A DNA stretch of 64,000 nucleotides, from contig NZ_PJAU01000060.1 in assembly GCF_002836255.1 (NCBI RefSeq), positions 124,001-188,000 on the forward strand, written 5' to 3'. The position numbers and the translations under genes were made by a program. This document shows positions 63,330 through 64,000 of the stretch, in pieces (the first letter of the stretch is position 1; the number at the start of each line of letters is the position of its first letter). Below the pieces are notes generated by a model. It did no database searches, was not told the origin of the DNA, and saw only the letters and a list, made by a program, of their open reading frames with translations. This stretch comes from Colwellia sp. 75C3. GTDB taxonomy: Bacteria > Pseudomonadota > Gammaproteobacteria > Enterobacterales > Alteromonadaceae.

Positions 63330-64000
63330 TTAGTCTAATAAATCCAGAACTTCAAGTCTTTCTTTTGCTAGAATATATCTTGCGTGGACATCATCAATTT
63401 GCAGTTGAGTTAATTTCTTACCCAAGGTACGAAGCCCTCCAGCAGCATCATTATGATGAATTCCCATAGCAAACTTAAGATATTCCATAAGCAGCGGCTG
63501 AGCATCAAGATATGATATGGAATTCATAGCCTGAGAAATTTTGTTTGCCTCAGCCCATTCACCTTTTAAAACATGCTCCTGCATAGTAACACTAGCTTTT
63601 GGGAAGATAGTACCTACACCTGTAATGCCACCGCATGCTCCAGCAAGTCCTGCGTGTACAGTTACAGTGTCAACACCAGCCAAGATTTTTAAATCTTTAT
63701 TCTCTAACATTAGCGTTTCAATAGTTGAAACATCTGTAGTCGATATTTTAAGAGCAGTTACTTCAGGTAGAGCAGAAAGTCTTCTAAGAATATCTGTTGA
63801 AATTGCATGATATCCTGCTGCATCAGGGTTGTTATAAGGCATAATTGTTACGCCTGCCTCTTTTGCAGCTATTGCAGCAAGCTCATAGTACGCATACATT
63901 TCTTCATCAGAAGGAACCGTCTTAGTTTTTGGCGGCATGACCATGACTGTATCCACGCCAACCGTTGCGAGTCCTTCAATGATTTTGGCAAGCTCTTCTT
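63330..64000 (-). CDS. DapA/N-acetylneuraminate-lyase family protein, 5' truncated
   Basis: The frame is open to the right edge (codons read EELAKIIEGLATVGVDT upstream of 63956), so the gene continues outside; about 223 C-terminal residues are present. Type: class I aldolase TIM barrel of the dihydrodipicolinate synthase family. Segments: MPPKTKTVPSDEEMYAYYELA, IMPYNNPDA (YNNP motif), and LKISTTDVSTIE with the likely Schiff-base Lys. GVDTVTVHAGLAGACGGITG is the typical later strand. Dedicated DapA identity is uncertain; it may act on another 2-keto acid. Its terminator lies just downstream. Confidence 0.82.
   Translation of the reverse strand, partial: EELAKIIEGLATVGVDTVMVMPPKTKTVPSDEEMYAYYELAAIAAKEAGVTIMPYNNPDAAGYHAISTDILRRLSALPEVTALKISTTDVSTIETLMLENKDLKILAGVDTVTVHAGLAGACGGITGVGTIFPKASVTMQEHVLKGEWAEANKISQAMNSISYLDAQPLLMEYLKFAMGIHHNDAAGGLRTLGKKLTQLQIDDVHARYILAKERLEVLDLLD

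Overview
The window looks like chromosome from a marine gammaproteobacterium of the Alteromonadales, most like Colwellia or a close relative. The DNA is AT-rich (I judge under 40% GC by eye). The gene content is typical of that group: three methyl-accepting chemotaxis proteins, FlgO-type lipoproteins, DUF3019, DUF3545, DUF2956, DUF2750 and DUF1456 proteins, GlyGly-CTERM-like and PEP-CTERM-like anchored proteins, M13 and S9 peptidases, and a large TonB-dependent receptor. There is no rRNA, tRNA, CRISPR array, prophage or complete insertion sequence. Both ends cut genes: an FAD-dependent oxidoreductase on the left and a DapA-family enzyme on the right.

Layout. 1-2.8 kb: lipid-modification operon (FAD amine oxidase-like, DUF1365, cyclopropane-fatty-acid synthase). 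3-5 kb: HBM-type chemoreceptor. 5.3-10.3 kb: a GlyGly-anchored secreted protein, PepSY protein, response regulator, sensor kinase and DUF3300 protein. Their three promoters carry the same operator, GTTCAG-N5-GTTCAG placed 11 bp before the -10 box, so they look like one autoregulated envelope regulon. 10.5-14.5 kb: DUF4442 protein, a pair of related exported proteins, and a LysR/PEP-mutase divergent pair with a 17-bp palindrome between them. 14.7-18.1 kb: a small exported protein, three FlgO-domain lipoproteins and a SPOR lipoprotein. The four transcription units here are each preceded by a sigma-54-like -24/-12 element (GG-N10-GC). 18.4-23.7 kb: giant DUF2339 membrane protein, then a TetR regulator with repeated operators before itself and before an MlaC-like protein plus membrane protein.

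24-27.3 kb: lipoprotein, class-3 lipase and small membrane protein (a possible effector/immunity cassette), then an AraC-HTH/HDOD fusion. 27.4-34.4 kb: PEP-CTERM protein, esterase lipoprotein divergent from a CadC-type membrane regulator, and a TonB-dependent receptor. 35-43.5 kb: DsbA-like protein, degenerate stretch with a G10 tract, serine hydrolase, DUF2750, type IV pilin-like protein, orphan betaine-type binding protein, RhlE-like helicase, MscS channel, DUF1456 and DUF3545 proteins. 43.6-46.4 kb: a second HBM chemoreceptor flanked by two MITE-like elements with terminal inverted repeats. 46.5-50.3 kb: outer-membrane protein, DUF3019 protein and an RstA/RstB-like two-component system. 50.9-64 kb: CreA, S9 peptidase, dCache chemoreceptor, M13 peptidase, PAP2 phosphatase, DUF2956, a cytochrome c-porin fusion resembling Cyc2, a hemerythrin-PAS protein and the truncated DapA-family gene.

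Most of this is core chromosome. The less ordinary parts are the GTTCAG regulon, the sigma-54/FlgO cluster, the AraC-HDOD fusion, the lipase cassette, the cytochrome-porin fusion and the two repeat elements. All functional statements are from reading sequence and recalled family knowledge; no database search was run.
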